Part shown: one piece after another, positions 50,988-63,904 of the stretch
How positions within the stretch are numbered: the stretch's first letter is position 1
Layout of the letters: every line of letters starts with the position of its first letter
Assembly (NCBI RefSeq): GCF_021155765.1
Contig: NC_060114.1
Span: 15,385,501 to 15,449,500 of the forward strand
Length of the DNA: 64,000 nucleotides
DNA from: Diprion similis
Lineage: Eukaryota; Arthropoda; Insecta; Hymenoptera; Diprionidae
Reading direction: 5' to 3'
Notes under the pieces: model-generated
Seen by the model: only the letters and a program-made list of their open reading frames with translations
Told to the model about the DNA's origin: nothing
Databases searched by the model: none
Made by a program: the position numbers and the translations under genes

Positions 50988-53900
50988 ATGAGGCGGACGG
51001 AAGGTGATGCCATGCGGACCGCGCCACCCTTCCGGGTCCTTGGGGACGGGGGCGAAGTCTTCAGGGTTGCCTCACCGCCTCCGGCACTGGCTCCGGAACC
51101 CTACAAGGTCGCGGCATCCTCGATGTCGACGAACAGGGCGCGCAGAAGGTCCAGCTTCGTCATAATCGCGGAGGCGAGACCTGCGACTCCGACCTCCAGG
51201 AGCCCTTCGCCCGGCCTCGCATCCGGCAGAGCCTCGCCCTTCAGGGGGCGCGGATTTAAGGGCCCGTTACCCCACGCGCAGTCAAGACCGCAGACCCCGG
51301 AGGCCAAGGACACGCGGCGTCCTAGTCGGCCAGATCGGCGAAGTGCGTGCAATTCAATCTATTACACCCTCAACAGATTTAAAAATGCAAATTTGGGTCT
51401 TAAATACGGTCTAGACCTTGTGGAATAGGCTTGTGAATTTTTTTCTTTTTTTCATTAGGGTTTTTGAACGCGCCAAAACCGTCCATTGAATCGTTCAATG
51501 TCTCTAGATATTTTTTTAGTAACTCAGCAGGGCTGCCACTCTATCAAATCTGAAACTCCTGAAAATTCTGTAATTATCAGGGAATTTTGTCGCATTTTTT
51601 TGGAAACCTGAAATTTTAAACTCCGGACCTTCTAGAATAGGCATCTGATTGTTTATATACATATTTTTTTTTTTTTTTGTTTTCTCTTTTGCTTATTCAC
51701 GAAGTTTTTTGAACTTGCGGAAACCGTCTTGTAATAATTCGTCAAATTTTTCTCGATACATTTTAGTAACTCAGCAGGGGTTCCACTGTACCTAAAAAAC
51801 CTAGAATGGTCAGGGAATTTTCGTCATTCAGTTTTGGATGAGAAAATTTGAATACAAATAGTTAGACACAAAAACTTTGGAGTGTATAATTTGGAACTTT
51901 CGATTCAATTTTTTCGGACATTATTTTACTTTTGAAAGACACAAGACGTATCTGAATGATAGTGGCGATGAAACATTTTAAGCCTAATATTATTTTGAAA
52001 AGATGTCAGAATTGACTAGACTAATTTTTCATTGTATCCACGACCTATCCAACGAAGTGGAGTAAAAATCATTCATTTTAAGCTCAAGCTTTTGGCCAAA
52101 CTGCGTAAAAAATAGATATTCCCTATAATTCCGAGACTGACCCGAAGTGGTTTTTGTAAACTCCTTGAATTTCTTGCGTTATTGCGTTAGGTCGTGAGTC
52201 GGAAAAGTTTCAGTGAAGGTTCTAAGATTATGGCTGAATAACTGCAAACCACGAAAACCACGAGTAGTAAAATTAGATATCGCATTAATTTGCGTTCCCT
52301 GCTTGCATGCCTCGCTGCTGCACGATACTCTGCTCGTTTTTTCTTCTGTCGAATTCCCGAGGTAGGTATATTAATACTCCGAAACGACTCGTCTAGGGAT
52401 TGATTCGGAAACAACTCTTCACTGACCAAAAATAATTTCAATGCCAAATTCTCAGAATTTCTTTCGATAAGTTATAAAAAGGACAATATATTGAGGATAA
52501 TCGCTTTTGTTAATACTAAAATAACGAAAACTAGAAAATTACCAGTTTCAAATATCTTTTGGGATTTCAAAGTCTCGGTAAAAATAGCATTGCAAATTCT
52601 TCGATTTCATGGGCGGTTATTATTTTGAAAAAATTCATTTGGCTCGCTGATAATCTTGATTTTTTCATTGCGGAAAATTTCCACACAGTTCCAAGTTTCG
52701 ATTTGAGCATTAAATTAAATCGTAACCGCGTGAAACTCTCGTTGAATTTACGAACTCAAATAATTTCCGTCTGCATATTTCTAGTGTCGGCGTCGCAGCA
52801 AAATAGCCCAAAACGCAGCCTGATCCCGCAGCCTGCGCGACGTCGTTCCGTGTCATTGACGAAGACGGAGAACGTTCGAGGGTCTCCGAAGTATGGACGC
52901 CGAGCTGGTACGTCGACGACGGCAAAAAACTACTTGGAGGTGACGCCGACGACGGCGGGTCGTCGAGGATCACTGAGAGTGCCGGGTCTCTCTCCGATCC
53001 AGGGAACGCCGACGAAGCCGCCGGAGAGAAGGAGCCAGCAGAACATCGGCGGGAAGAAATCGTCACCGGTGAAATCGCGGCGGAATTCGGTGGCGCCACC
53101 GGCGAAGAGTGGCGTCAAAGTGACGCCGACGACGCGATCGAAGCCGCCGAGCAAACCGACGAAGAGTAAACCGCAACCGGATACTTCACCGTCGAAGATT
53201 CCCTTAAAAAAGAACTCAATCTTGGTAGCTAAGAGCCCACAAAAGGCGCCTCAAATGTCCCAAAGCTCGCGGCGAGGCTCGCTGGCCAAACTTGGAGTCC
53301 CGAAGCCCGTCGAAAAAGGGGATAAAACGTCGCGGGAAAAACCGGTGGAGCCAAAACCAGAGGTAGAAAAGCCCGCGAAAATGAATGAAAAGAAGGCGAC
53401 TTCAGCGGCTGAAAACGCTGCCGGAAATACCGGCGAGAATGTGGTGGATTCTGTGAAACAGTCTGATTCCAAGGACGAAGAGCCGAGCCTTATTGAACTG
53501 CTTAAACAGTCCTCAGGGGCCAGTGGAACCTCCAGCGTCGTAAATACGACAACCGTCACCGCAGTTCAACCTCTCCAGATCGACGCAGCGGCGCTGCTAG
53601 ACGGTGAGGCCGTCAAAGCTTTGGAAAAGGAGCCTGAAGTGAAGCGCCGCAACCCAGACAGTGGAAGAAAAGCTCCAGCCGCTAGGCCCACCGCCATAAG
53701 CGTTCCGCCCTCCACTGTGCTCCCGAAAATCAATGGGGCCCAAAAAACACCCACTGGAATGACGAAGCCTGATGCTGGGACTGATTCTCCGCCTCGTGAG
53801 GGAAAAAATGAGACCCCGAAGAACCTGCATCAGATTATCGACAAGCCCAATGGTCACAGTGTCGATGGAAATAAGACGCATAATGGAGGCGGTAAAAATG

Positions 53901-56900
53901 CCAATGTAGAACACAGGGAGGTGATCTTGACACCGGATATGAACCGTGGACGACACCCTATGGGCAGTGCTCAGAACCGCGTCAACGCTGATGGTAAGGT
54001 TCAGTTTGTTTTTGGCATTGGAAGAGACTTGGTTTTGTCGAACTCATGTATGGTCTTTTAGCTACTTCTTTGGCTTAATCAAACATGTGATCAGTTGTCT
54101 AGCATATAATGTACCCTTTTTCGCTGGCTTTCTACTCTGTTCCCGCATTTACGACAAAATCATCCCTTCACTTTCCCAACCTCTTTACTAGAATTCCGTA
54201 TATCTTCAACGGAGGACATCCTTAGCTGACTACATCACTTTGCATTGCAACTTCTAATGATTGTTAAACATTGCCAACAGTGAAAGGGACCAAGGAGAAT
54301 GTTGACTCTACTGTGGACTCGTCTGCAGGAGAAGATCTCCACGCCGGGTCTAAGACCGGTAGTGTCAAGGGCTCGGACGGAAGTGTTATAAGTTCGGCGC
54401 GGACAGTTAAGAGTGACGGTATAAGAGGAGCGATGGATGTGTCAGGAAGTGTGGGAAGTAACGGTTCAAGTGTGGTTGTTAATAATCAGGGTAGTGCGAT
54501 TAGACGATCGGAGGACATTCACGGAATGATGGGCAGTGCGGTGTCGCTCAAGTCGACCGCGGGTTTGTCGACCGGTTCAACGGACACTGGCGTAAGCGTG
54601 AATACGATACGCGGGGTGTCTTCCGCGAGGGAAAAACGTGGCATGCACATGGTGAAGCAGCCCCAGGGTATAGAGACTCTGAGCGGAAACGTGGTTCACC
54701 TGGAGCAGAACGGAGAACCCATGTAAGTTCGTTGTTACACCGTAAATTTATGCGCTGAACCTAAGGGCCTCGCCGGACCGGAAGTCAGGGTTCCTTAACC
54801 CCGGGACAGTGTCTACCCACTAGGTACACACACTCGGCTGGGGAAAGCATTTCGCCTTCGAGGACGAGTGGGCAAGCTGCTTATCGATCCCTGACCAGAT
54901 TTGCATCGACGCGAGGGAGAGACAGAGAGAGGGTGTGGGGGATCAGGATGGGGTCGAGTCGGGGTGTCAAAGGGTTAATAAATTTGATCGCGAGATCGGT
55001 TGGCCTCGGGATTATTCTTTCTTCCTGTGATACATTAGCCGAGCGAAGGTCGTTAGTTTTGGAACAAATCGTCGCAGTCTTTAGCACACCCGGTGGCGAG
55101 TGCTAATTAGAAGGATCGCTGTTACAGGAAACTGGAACAGAGTCGCGAATCTGCGGGACATAAATTATGAACAAGAAAGAGGCGGGGCAAATTTTTAGTG
55201 GAAGTATAAAGCGTTTTTTTTTCAAATACCGACAGGCTGTAAACTCGACTGTAATTTTTTCAGGGCAAGGCTTCAGGAATTTTCACCAGCAGTATTGCAC
55301 ACACACACACGAACACACATATCATATACTAACACAATGTAGAGTGGAAATATCGTTATGCATAAGGAGCTGAAGTAATAAGTAGCGCGAATTAGCGCCT
55401 ACCGTATCGCACGATCTACCGTAGGGATCCCGATTGCTAATCTTCGAGAGACTTGCCTGCCTTCAGAAAATGTATACCCTATACCTCGCACTACTAGCTA
55501 CCCGCCCTTCTGCATATACATACTTGACTATGTACTCGGGGTCGCAAAAATACTGTATGCCATGATTCCTCTTATCCGTTCACCAAATCCAGTTACTCAT
55601 TTTTTGTTAACTTTCGACTAAACAGTTCGAATATGTGATGTAGATTTGAATTTTTTACCCGATGTATAAAACAAAAACTTGGTATATACAACTCCAAAAA
55701 AAGTAAGTGCTTAACCGGGAATTAAGCACAGTTGAAGAAGAAAAATACGTAGCAGACAGCTGCGGACAATGAGGGATCATGGCGTCCACAGATCTTCGCG
55801 TTTCGTCCACCTCGCGACTTTGAACCACGCTTTCTCATCACCAGAGTAAAAGGTATTCAAAACTGAGTTCTAGATAACTTTTTTCGTGTTGATAGAATTA
55901 AAAGACGCTCATAATGTCCCGTTGAAAAACTTTGCCCATGCATTATGTGCAAATGAAAACTTCTGGCCTCTTTCATCTCGATACCACATCTACCCGTGTG
56001 TCGAAATCTACGCCACTTGAGCCTGGAATCGGTAATGCTGCTAAAAATCGGCAATATCTTCGAAAACCTTCCGATTGTAAGTGGTTGAACTATTCTCTGT
56101 GCTTTGGGTCTTGTAATACGAAAGTCTCAGTCAGATCCGTGCCTTCTGTTTGAACGACACCCTGTACACATCGGGTGTCACGCAGTCCCGCGAACTTGGT
56201 TGTGCCCGGCGATCACCTAGAGCCTTGCCACGTGAGTTGATTGTGTGTAAAAGTGTGTTATAGGCACCGAAGTGGATGGCGACGAGGCACATAGCCGAAA
56301 ATCGACGCAATACCTAAGAGAGTGACCCAAGCAAAGTCGCGTGCGGCCAAGGTCGAATATCGCGCTGTATTTTACTGTGTCTTTGAAGGTGTGCCTGGCT
56401 TTCCTTCGGCCCGCCACCTTCCTCCTCTGCAGCTTATGGTTGGCCTCCTGCAGCCTATCGCCATCCCAGATGCCGCCCTGCGACGTCTGCGGTCCCGTTT
56501 TACGTCGGTATCAACATACATCATGTCCTCTCGACACAAACCGGCCGCGACTGCGGAGGGTGGGCTTATTAACAATTCACTATAAATTTCACGCGTTGCT
56601 GATGTCGGTTAGCTATACGGATCCAACATGCATCCGTTACACTCTGCAATTACCGTTAAAGACGTTGTAAAAGCTCAAGGCAATCGCGTTTAACCGACCT
56701 CTTCAATATCCCTGCACATCCAGACCGTGAACTGATAAATTGAGGGAAATTCTTGTGCCATGATTCTTACTCGTTATAGACCATTCGAAACAGTCTTAAG
56801 ACCATGTCACCCAATTTCCGAAAAGGTATTTTCCGAATGTCGGAAAATGATTGAAGAAAACTATTGCAGGGCCGCGAAAGAAAGTATCATGTGTGCGAAC

Positions 56901-59900
56901 TTGGCTGTTGAATATCGCGAATCGATTGCAGTATCAAGTTTAAACTTAAGGTGACTTTATTGGTATTGAAAAGACTATGTCGAGGGGAGGTGACCGCCAC
57001 TCGTTGTCACGGGAGCAATAATTATCAAGCAGAATAATCAATCCCCGCGTATTGCATACTGTGCAAGCATTTCAACCACAGTCATTCAGTTCATTGAAAT
57101 TGCGAGGCGAAACAGAGGAGGATAAAAGGTGAAGGATGAAAGAAGCGAGGGTCGTACGGTCGTTCCGTTATCCCAAGGGTTTAATTTTTGGCTTACCTAC
57201 TCATTCGCTGATTCTGGTGTGGTCAGCGTAGAGCGCAGCGAGTAGTATCGATTGCAAGATGTATGCAAGCAAGAAACCAAGCAAGGAAGGAGTAAGGCAT
57301 GAGCGAGAAATCTTTGCGTGACTTAAACTCAGGAGGGAAAATGAGCCGGCAGGTTGCGCGACCACCGACTGACCAACCACTGACCACCGCGACCTGCAAT
57401 CCCTGACTCGCAATCAATCCAGACTCGCTTATCGTCGCACTCGGACGAAGCCGAGAGAGTCGAAATACGCGTTCAGATACTAATTTTTCTGCATTCGTAC
57501 TGTACTTTAACATAATTTTTCGCGGCACGGCATGACGTAGCCATCATCCAAAGAGCAAAAACGCTTGTGAAGACGGCGAAGGCGCGAAGTAGAGAAAAAG
57601 GGTGGAAATATTAGAAGGATCATCGTCCTTTCGCCGTGCTTCATTATTATTTCGATACTAAACCTGTTCGTCATGACTGTATGAATTACTTTTTTAAAGT
57701 GTGTCAAAAATCGTCCGACGATTTTAGCGGTCTGCGTGTGAGAAGAGGTAAATTATTGACAATTTTTTATCTTCGTTTCATTAATTTCAATTTCACGCTT
57801 TTACTAATATCGTGCACAATTATATTGTCCGTAATAAAAAGTCAAATTACTCGCCGTTTCACCGATATGACGATTCAAAAACAAACAAAAAAATAAATAG
57901 ATAAAATAAAAACAAAAATCTCTTCGACGCTTTTGTTCATTACAGTATTATAGATATTTGAAGACTTATAAATCAGCTTTTACGTTGGTAATTACATAAT
58001 TTTATTCAAGATTTAAATGCATTAAGACTTGCCCGCTGATTACGGCGATCGAGGGATGATAACTACAGGTTGCAATGCGCACGACGTAGCGCAGTGTAGC
58101 GTATATGCAACGCAAGACTGCGTCAAATGAATTTTTAAATCCGCATTCTTTCTTTGAAAATAAGCTGTTACGCGTCGTGCGGGAAAATTATCCATACCCA
58201 ACCATTTTACGCTTTCGATTAGGAAAATATACCTGCGTGCTTATTTATTTCACGCGACGCGGGCAAAACTGGTGTAAGTACGTAATAATTGGCGAAAGTG
58301 CAAAGTGTGCATAAGACGCGGACAATATGTGATGTTATATTATTTCATTCCCTCCATATTACACGCTTTCCCGAAATTATCTTTAATCAGTTTTCGCTCG
58401 TTAGTCTACCGTCGTGATTTACACTGGGGGTGAAAAATATTGATCCATCCGTTGGACGACGCTGCGTTACAAGCATTATAATCCGTGATATGTATACAGA
58501 TATTTAGAAACGCGTATATAGTATACATAACTGTTTTAATAATCTCTATAGTGCTAATCGTTATTATAATGATGACGAGGAAAATAGAATCAATAAGAAA
58601 TTAGTTTGATGGTTGAAAGAAAGTAACGTTGCTTTAATTTACACACAATTTTCGACAAATGCAAATCCTTTCAAAGAGACAGTGATCCGTTTTTCACGGT
58701 CACGCTGAGCAACCCAATCGATAAAAAAGGGTTGCAGGTGAAATGAGGACCGTGAACGGAAGTTCGGGCTGTCATGTATACATCTATAACGGCGAGCATA
58801 ACTCGAGGAGCTTAATAACGCTAACAGGTTCATAGACACGCCTTGCTTTCAGGCTGCCAGGTGCCAGGACCTCAGATCCGAAGAGAAAGGACCAGGATCA
58901 AGACCTGCACGGTGCCCCCGACGAACCTGTGAGCCGTTTTAAAAGGATCTTTGACCGCTGCTGCGGGTGCTGTAAGTGCAAGTGCAACTGTTCCGGTCTT
59001 CGAAGAAGCATGAGGTGTCTCGCCTGCCGAAGAGGCTTCAAGCCTCAGGTGAACCAACCCTCGATGTTCCAGGGGACCAATTCCAGTCCACCGACGGGCT
59101 GTTTGTCCAAAATGAAAGCTTCGAGCAGGTAAAAATGCGATTGTCTTCTTTCGGTTTTATTTTAACTCTTAGCTGCACACCTGCTGTCTATAATAATGGC
59201 GTCACATCAGGGTCGCTGGAGACCCCACATGAAAAATCGTTGCGTAGAACGGAGATGTCGATTGAAATGACTCGAAAAATTCTGGGATACTCTTGAAGTA
59301 ATATATTTTAAAGTGAATTATTCATCTTCAGCAAAATGACATTTTGAATATGACAATAAAATTCACAAAACAACGAAATTGTGGACAATCGATCACTCTA
59401 CTCAAAAATTATAACTCAATAAATTCTTCTAAATTCTTCTTCATTAAAATCTTTTCAATATTTTAAACTGAAAATTGACTGAGTAACTCTCAAGATACAG
59501 ATATTTAAGGAAAAAAATATTAAGATATTATGCGATGAAAAAAGGTATTTATTTGAGTCTGTGAAGGTGAATTTTTGCACAAAGAATGAATTAACGATTT
59601 GTACAATACTTCATTATTTATCTTGTATCGAATCAAATTATTTTGGATGTTTTTCATCTGGAATTTATAGTGAACATGCCGTGGGATCATTTTAACCCCG
59701 GTGTGCAGAGTAAGGATGAATGGGAATTGTATGTAATTTTGAGCAGTCAGTATAGAATTTTTATTTGAAACAAGCTGCAAAAGATCATTTAAGAGGGTTG
59801 CTTACCCTTTCGTGTCCAATATTTTGTTTACCTTTGAATAGCTGATCATACAAAAAGCTAAAAGATACTCGTTTCATCTCTATTTTAAGCTTCGAGGTTT

Positions 59901-61578
59901 GAAAAATTATTCACAGTTACTTAACTGTACTCACCTTACTGAAAACAACATCTACCAACACTTTCGACACTGTAACTTTGGAACCGTTGCTGTTTCGAAA
60001 TTTGAGGTGGATCCATCAATTAGTGTTGGTGCATAGCGAAAAATGTTGAAATTTTGCGCTAGCATAACTCATTTTTACTGCTGAATACCTGAAAAAAATA
60101 TACTCATTCGCAGGTGTTGCCGTCTGCCCGAATGGAAGGGATGTTCTCGAGGAAGCCGCGTCGCTCCGGCAGAGGATGCAGGCTGTTGTCCGCCCGAAAG
60201 AAGGTGCGGAGCAGTATTCAGAAGACTCTGCAACCGCTGTTCCTGCAAGCGCCAAGACGCCACCCAACAGACGAGGAGTCTTCAGGCCAAGCAGAGCCTT
60301 ACCAGTGTCACCGCTCCGGTTCTTCCGGAGGTAAACTTGGCGAATATATTCGTCACGGAATTCGGTTGGGTTTATTAATCTGTGATTCCGATCTGCGTTC
60401 TGGTCACGCGTTTCGGTTAGCTTGACCGGTCGCAACCCCGATTTTGACCTTTTCACAAGCGTCACCGAGACCTTTGATAAGAAATCTCCGAGTGTGCATT
60501 TGAGTTGAGATCTCGTGAGAGTTAAAATTTTCGATAGTTTTCTTATCCACTTCTTTGTAAAAGATAAGCTTCTGACTCCTATTAAAAGACTTTTGCCATG
60601 ATTGTATCGGGGATTTGATCAAGGAATTGAAAACGAAACGCGATAATTGTAAGTCAAAGTAACCCGTTTCCATCATCGTACCATGAAAGAAACCTGTTAA
60701 GAAACCAATTAAGAATTGCGGGAAAAATTAATCGACGGATTTTTTCAGGAACCGAAGAGTAAGATACCGGAAGTGCTGGTCGAGCACAACGCGATAATGC
60801 GAGGAGCGATTCCCTGTCTTCCAATCCCATTGGCCTGGTTTTGCCTCGTGTGCAATGTTCTGATACCAGGAACAGGTACGAATTACTGAGATCTCATGTT
60901 CCCGAATTTAAAATCCACAACCACATACGTGTATGCGGAAATTTGCAGATGAACCTTTTTGCTTATTTCAGGCACCTTTTGGAGTGGATTATTCAATCTG
61001 TGCGTGGGACAGCCGAGGTTCTCCACTGTGGCCAGTCCGAGAGCAAGATTCGGTGCATTTTTGGTGAATACAGTAGTCGGCGTGGGCCAATTGTTTACTG
61101 TGTTATTCTGCCTCGTTGGATGGGGATGGAGCATCTGGTGGGGAGTCATGATGGTGCGATTGGCCAGTAAGTATCAAGATTTGATCGATCACGGCGGGAA
61201 CAATCAAGCAAATGGAATATAAATAATGATGAAGAATTCTTATATCAAAAGGAAACGCGTGTCAAAGTGCGAAAAAATCATTCAAAGTCAAACGATATTT
61301 AAACTTTTGAGAAAAGCAGATCAGAGTTCTCGTTCGAAATGCAATCAATGGAGAAAGCGAACGTTACCAATAAATTTTCAGAGCTTCTTTACACGTGTTT
61401 TGGGTGAAATTGATGCACATATTAATTGCCATTCGAATTTTCATTAGGAAAGTACAAGCGGTTCCGAGATTCGGAAGCTGCTAACAACGACGTCGAAGCT
61501 CAGGGAGGTACCGACGTGTCGACGCTTCCCCCGGGAGTTCCAAGTCAGGCATTACGGGGTATCGAGAGGGCACGTTGA
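50988..61578 (+). CDS. stum: Stum (SPEC3 family, mechanosensory transduction protein)
   Basis: Exons 50988-51342, 52785-53993, 54281-54722, 58853-59128, 60114-60330, 60749-60875, 60972-61166 and 61448-61578 join in frame to 983 residues, stop TGA 61576-61578. In Drosophila, Stum is a membrane protein of leg proprioceptive neurons needed to sense joint angle. The C-terminal SPEC3 region (834-941) identifies it: [20 protein letters not shown], then [31 protein letters not shown], and [20 protein letters not shown] followed by [16 protein letters not shown]. It has two hydrophobic hairpins/helices (about 854-872 and 903-937). The first 670 residues are Ser/Pro/Lys-rich and look disordered, with SxIP motifs at 130-133 (SLIP) and 255-258 (SKIP). 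Cys-rich clusters start with [11 protein letters not shown] at 705-715 and continue into exon 5. Vertebrate STUM is only about 140 residues, so the long basic N-terminus is an insect-type extension. Start choice is provisional; the C-terminal half is firm. Confidence 0.88.
54723..58852. other. Large stum intron (4.1 kb)
   Basis: The intron separates the Ser/Gly-rich exon (GEPM) from the Cys-rich exon and is phase 2. I found no skipped exon that would keep phase. Several frames around 56320-56670 and 57220-57530 look long but are not conserved in character. A short (CA)n lies at 55297-55318. Confidence 0.45.
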
Positions 61579-61640
61579 GTCGATATTTTGGTAGTAAAAT
61601 TTTTTACCGCCTGTAACAATTACTTCGTACTTTGTATCAT

Positions 61641-61646
61641 AATAAA
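61641..61646 (+). terminator. Polyadenylation hexamer AATAAA of stum
   Basis: AATAAA lies 63 bp past the stop codon, followed by A/T-rich sequence, a normal arrangement for a short 3' UTR. Later T-rich DNA may allow longer forms. Confidence 0.55.
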
Positions 61647-62255
61647 CATAAAGAAACATACGTCAAACGGGCACATACACTGTATGCAATATTGTACTAT
61701 GAAATTTGTTACTATATCTAAGACTTGTAACAATGTAAATTACAAAAGGAAGGATTATCTCAAAATAATTATACGGTGGAAGCTACCCGACCTGACCATG
61801 TACAAAGTATTTCCATTTTTTTTTCCTTCGATTTTTCATTATTTTATACAATATGTCAAGTTGTATACTGACCCTGTATTTGTACATATATCTGTGCAGT
61901 CAGTGATACTTCACATGCATAACCCACACTCTAAATTAGCATGTCATGTTATACGTACAGAAACACTTTTTTTACACGTTTATTATACATAGTTATAATG
62001 ATAACAATAACAATAAGAATGAAAGAATGTCTGTAATCGAAAAGCAAACATATCCCATTGTTATACAGAAGTAATTACAATTAACGACACATCGATTAGA
62101 CTTTACTTATGTACGATATAAAAAATGTAAGCATACACAAAAACATACATATGAATTTGTAATGTAATTCAGCAACGGCGATCAATCTGGGTATACGCAC
62201 GATAATAAATATCCTTTTCTTTAATTTTGTCGATAATTTTCGCGACGTTTGGCCC
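61647..62255. other. Intergenic downstream of stum
   Basis: A/T-rich, no gene supported. Confidence 0.4.
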
Positions 62256-62259
62256 GGGA

Positions 62260-62460
62260 AAATCCGCGTTTTGCGCGGATTCGAACGCCCGAAGATTTCC
62301 GAATGCAGCCGAAGGCGGCCGATAGCGAGGACGGCCATCTTGGACCACGAGACGAGCCATGACCAATCAGAAGCGACGATCGGGAGAATACGGCGTCCCC
62401 CAAGCAATCATACCGTGCGCGGTACGCGGAGAGTCGTCTTGTTCAGTTCAGTTCAGTTGC
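62260..62460 (+). promoter_or_regulatory. Promoter-like G/C-rich patch with initiator repeats
   Basis: Against A/T-rich flanks, this segment contains ACGGCCATCTTGG (YY1/Pleiohomeotic type), a CCAATCA box at about 62370, and GTTCAGTTCAGTTCAGTT (62441 on), three overlapping TCAGT arthropod initiator matches. It could be the start of a gene continuing beyond the window. The orientation is guessed from the TCAGT strand. Confidence 0.3.
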
Positions 62461-63904
62461 CATATTCGAAGAGTGCGGATCGTTGTTTAATGAAAAATTC
62501 ATTAAACCTCAAGAATCATCTTTTTATGAATAACAATTTCACACTCAACAGTGTTTTTTGAACGTTAAAAACACATCATTGATATCAACTTGTACTAGTT
62601 TTGCGCTGTGATACTAATTCTTTTTTGCTCAAAATAGTAAAGCTGACATTTTGTTTACCGTAGTATACAAATTTCTGAAAAGAAACGAGATTTCTTATGG
62701 TATGGTAATGAAAATCAATACAGGTAAAGGAATAATTTCATCGCTGTTGTCTTTCAATGTATGATTATCAATTTCGCTTTCCTAACAATATATTCACGAT
62801 ACCTTAATCGATCAAAAAAATTCCTCGACTAATTTTCAAATTAAAAACTAGTTCAAATGTGAAAAATTGCGAGATCCTACTTTTCGTTTAATCCCCAGAT
62901 ATTCTCTATCCTTGCACAGTATCAAAACTAAAATTCGTCCTGAAAAAGTTTTTTGCTCAAGAATCGTTGATTATCGTGCTCCGGCTTTTCGAAGTCGTTT
63001 TCAAAAACTACAAATATTTTGACATTAGAGATGCATCTCCGTCATTTTTGAGACTTTTTTCGTTTCGATGTCCTTCAAATGTTTTTGTCTTTCAAGTTTA
63101 ACCGCGCTCTATGAGCGAGGACTTGATACCTTGCGACTCTGCTACGAGAACAAACACACACTCTGTAGTTGTATGTATGTAATATTTCCCCTGAACAACA
63201 AAATACGTTCTGCGCTTTTAGGCAATCATTGACAAAGGCTGCAACCGGTAGTTCATCAACAAAACAACGGCAATTTTCCATCGAGATCGAGATCGCGAGT
63301 GATTTTCAAGTGTGAAGTGTTACGCTCGGAGCGCTGCAAGCGGCTGCAGTTAATAGTTCGTTTTACGGTTGCTACCATTCGAGCAAAGCTCGGCCATCTT
63401 TCTCAGCTGTAACCAACGGCGAATAAGTGGAGGGGGTTAAACATAAGACCGTGAGTGGGTTAAACGCAGATGATACGTATACTTACTACCAAATTAAACT
63501 CCAAACGCAAGTCAGCTGTTAGGTTCGACGTAAATTGAACATTTAGTTAACCGAGATTTTTAGAAATTAAGCAGCTTTGAAAGCAGCGTTATTCTGTAAA
63601 AAGTACCGAAGGTAAGAGCAGACGATGTTATCTCTAAATCTGAAAATTAGGATCCTATTATTTTCACCTTTTTACAATATTCAACAATACTTGAGAGTTC
63701 TTGTTCAACCTGCTGGTAATGACAGATAACAATAACAACGTACCATTGGCGGTTCTTTGAGCCGATAATAACATCAACATATCACTTTCAGCACTGAACG
63801 AGCTCTCGGTAATAAATTCAGATCGAACCAACGTAACAAAAAAATAGTGACATCAAAATACTCTTACACATTAGATCGACCTGTCGACAATTACGTGCGC
63901 GAAT
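62461..63904. other. Right-flank DNA without a clear gene
   Basis: A/T-rich to about 63240, then mixed. A second GCCATCTTTC match lies near 63395. No exon with recognisable protein was seen; this may be 5' UTR or first intron of a gene to the right. Confidence 0.35.

Noticed and set aside
52559-52784. Coding extension before the large stum exon
   Set aside because: The frame is open, but a polypyrimidine tract and TTTCTAG acceptor end at 52784 and join in phase with the previous exon. The upstream part is A/T-rich and intron-like.
60016-60465. A 149-codon minus-strand frame across a stum exon
   Set aside because: It is antisense to the Cys-rich stum exon 60114-60330, which is in frame with its neighbours; the reverse frame is a shadow.
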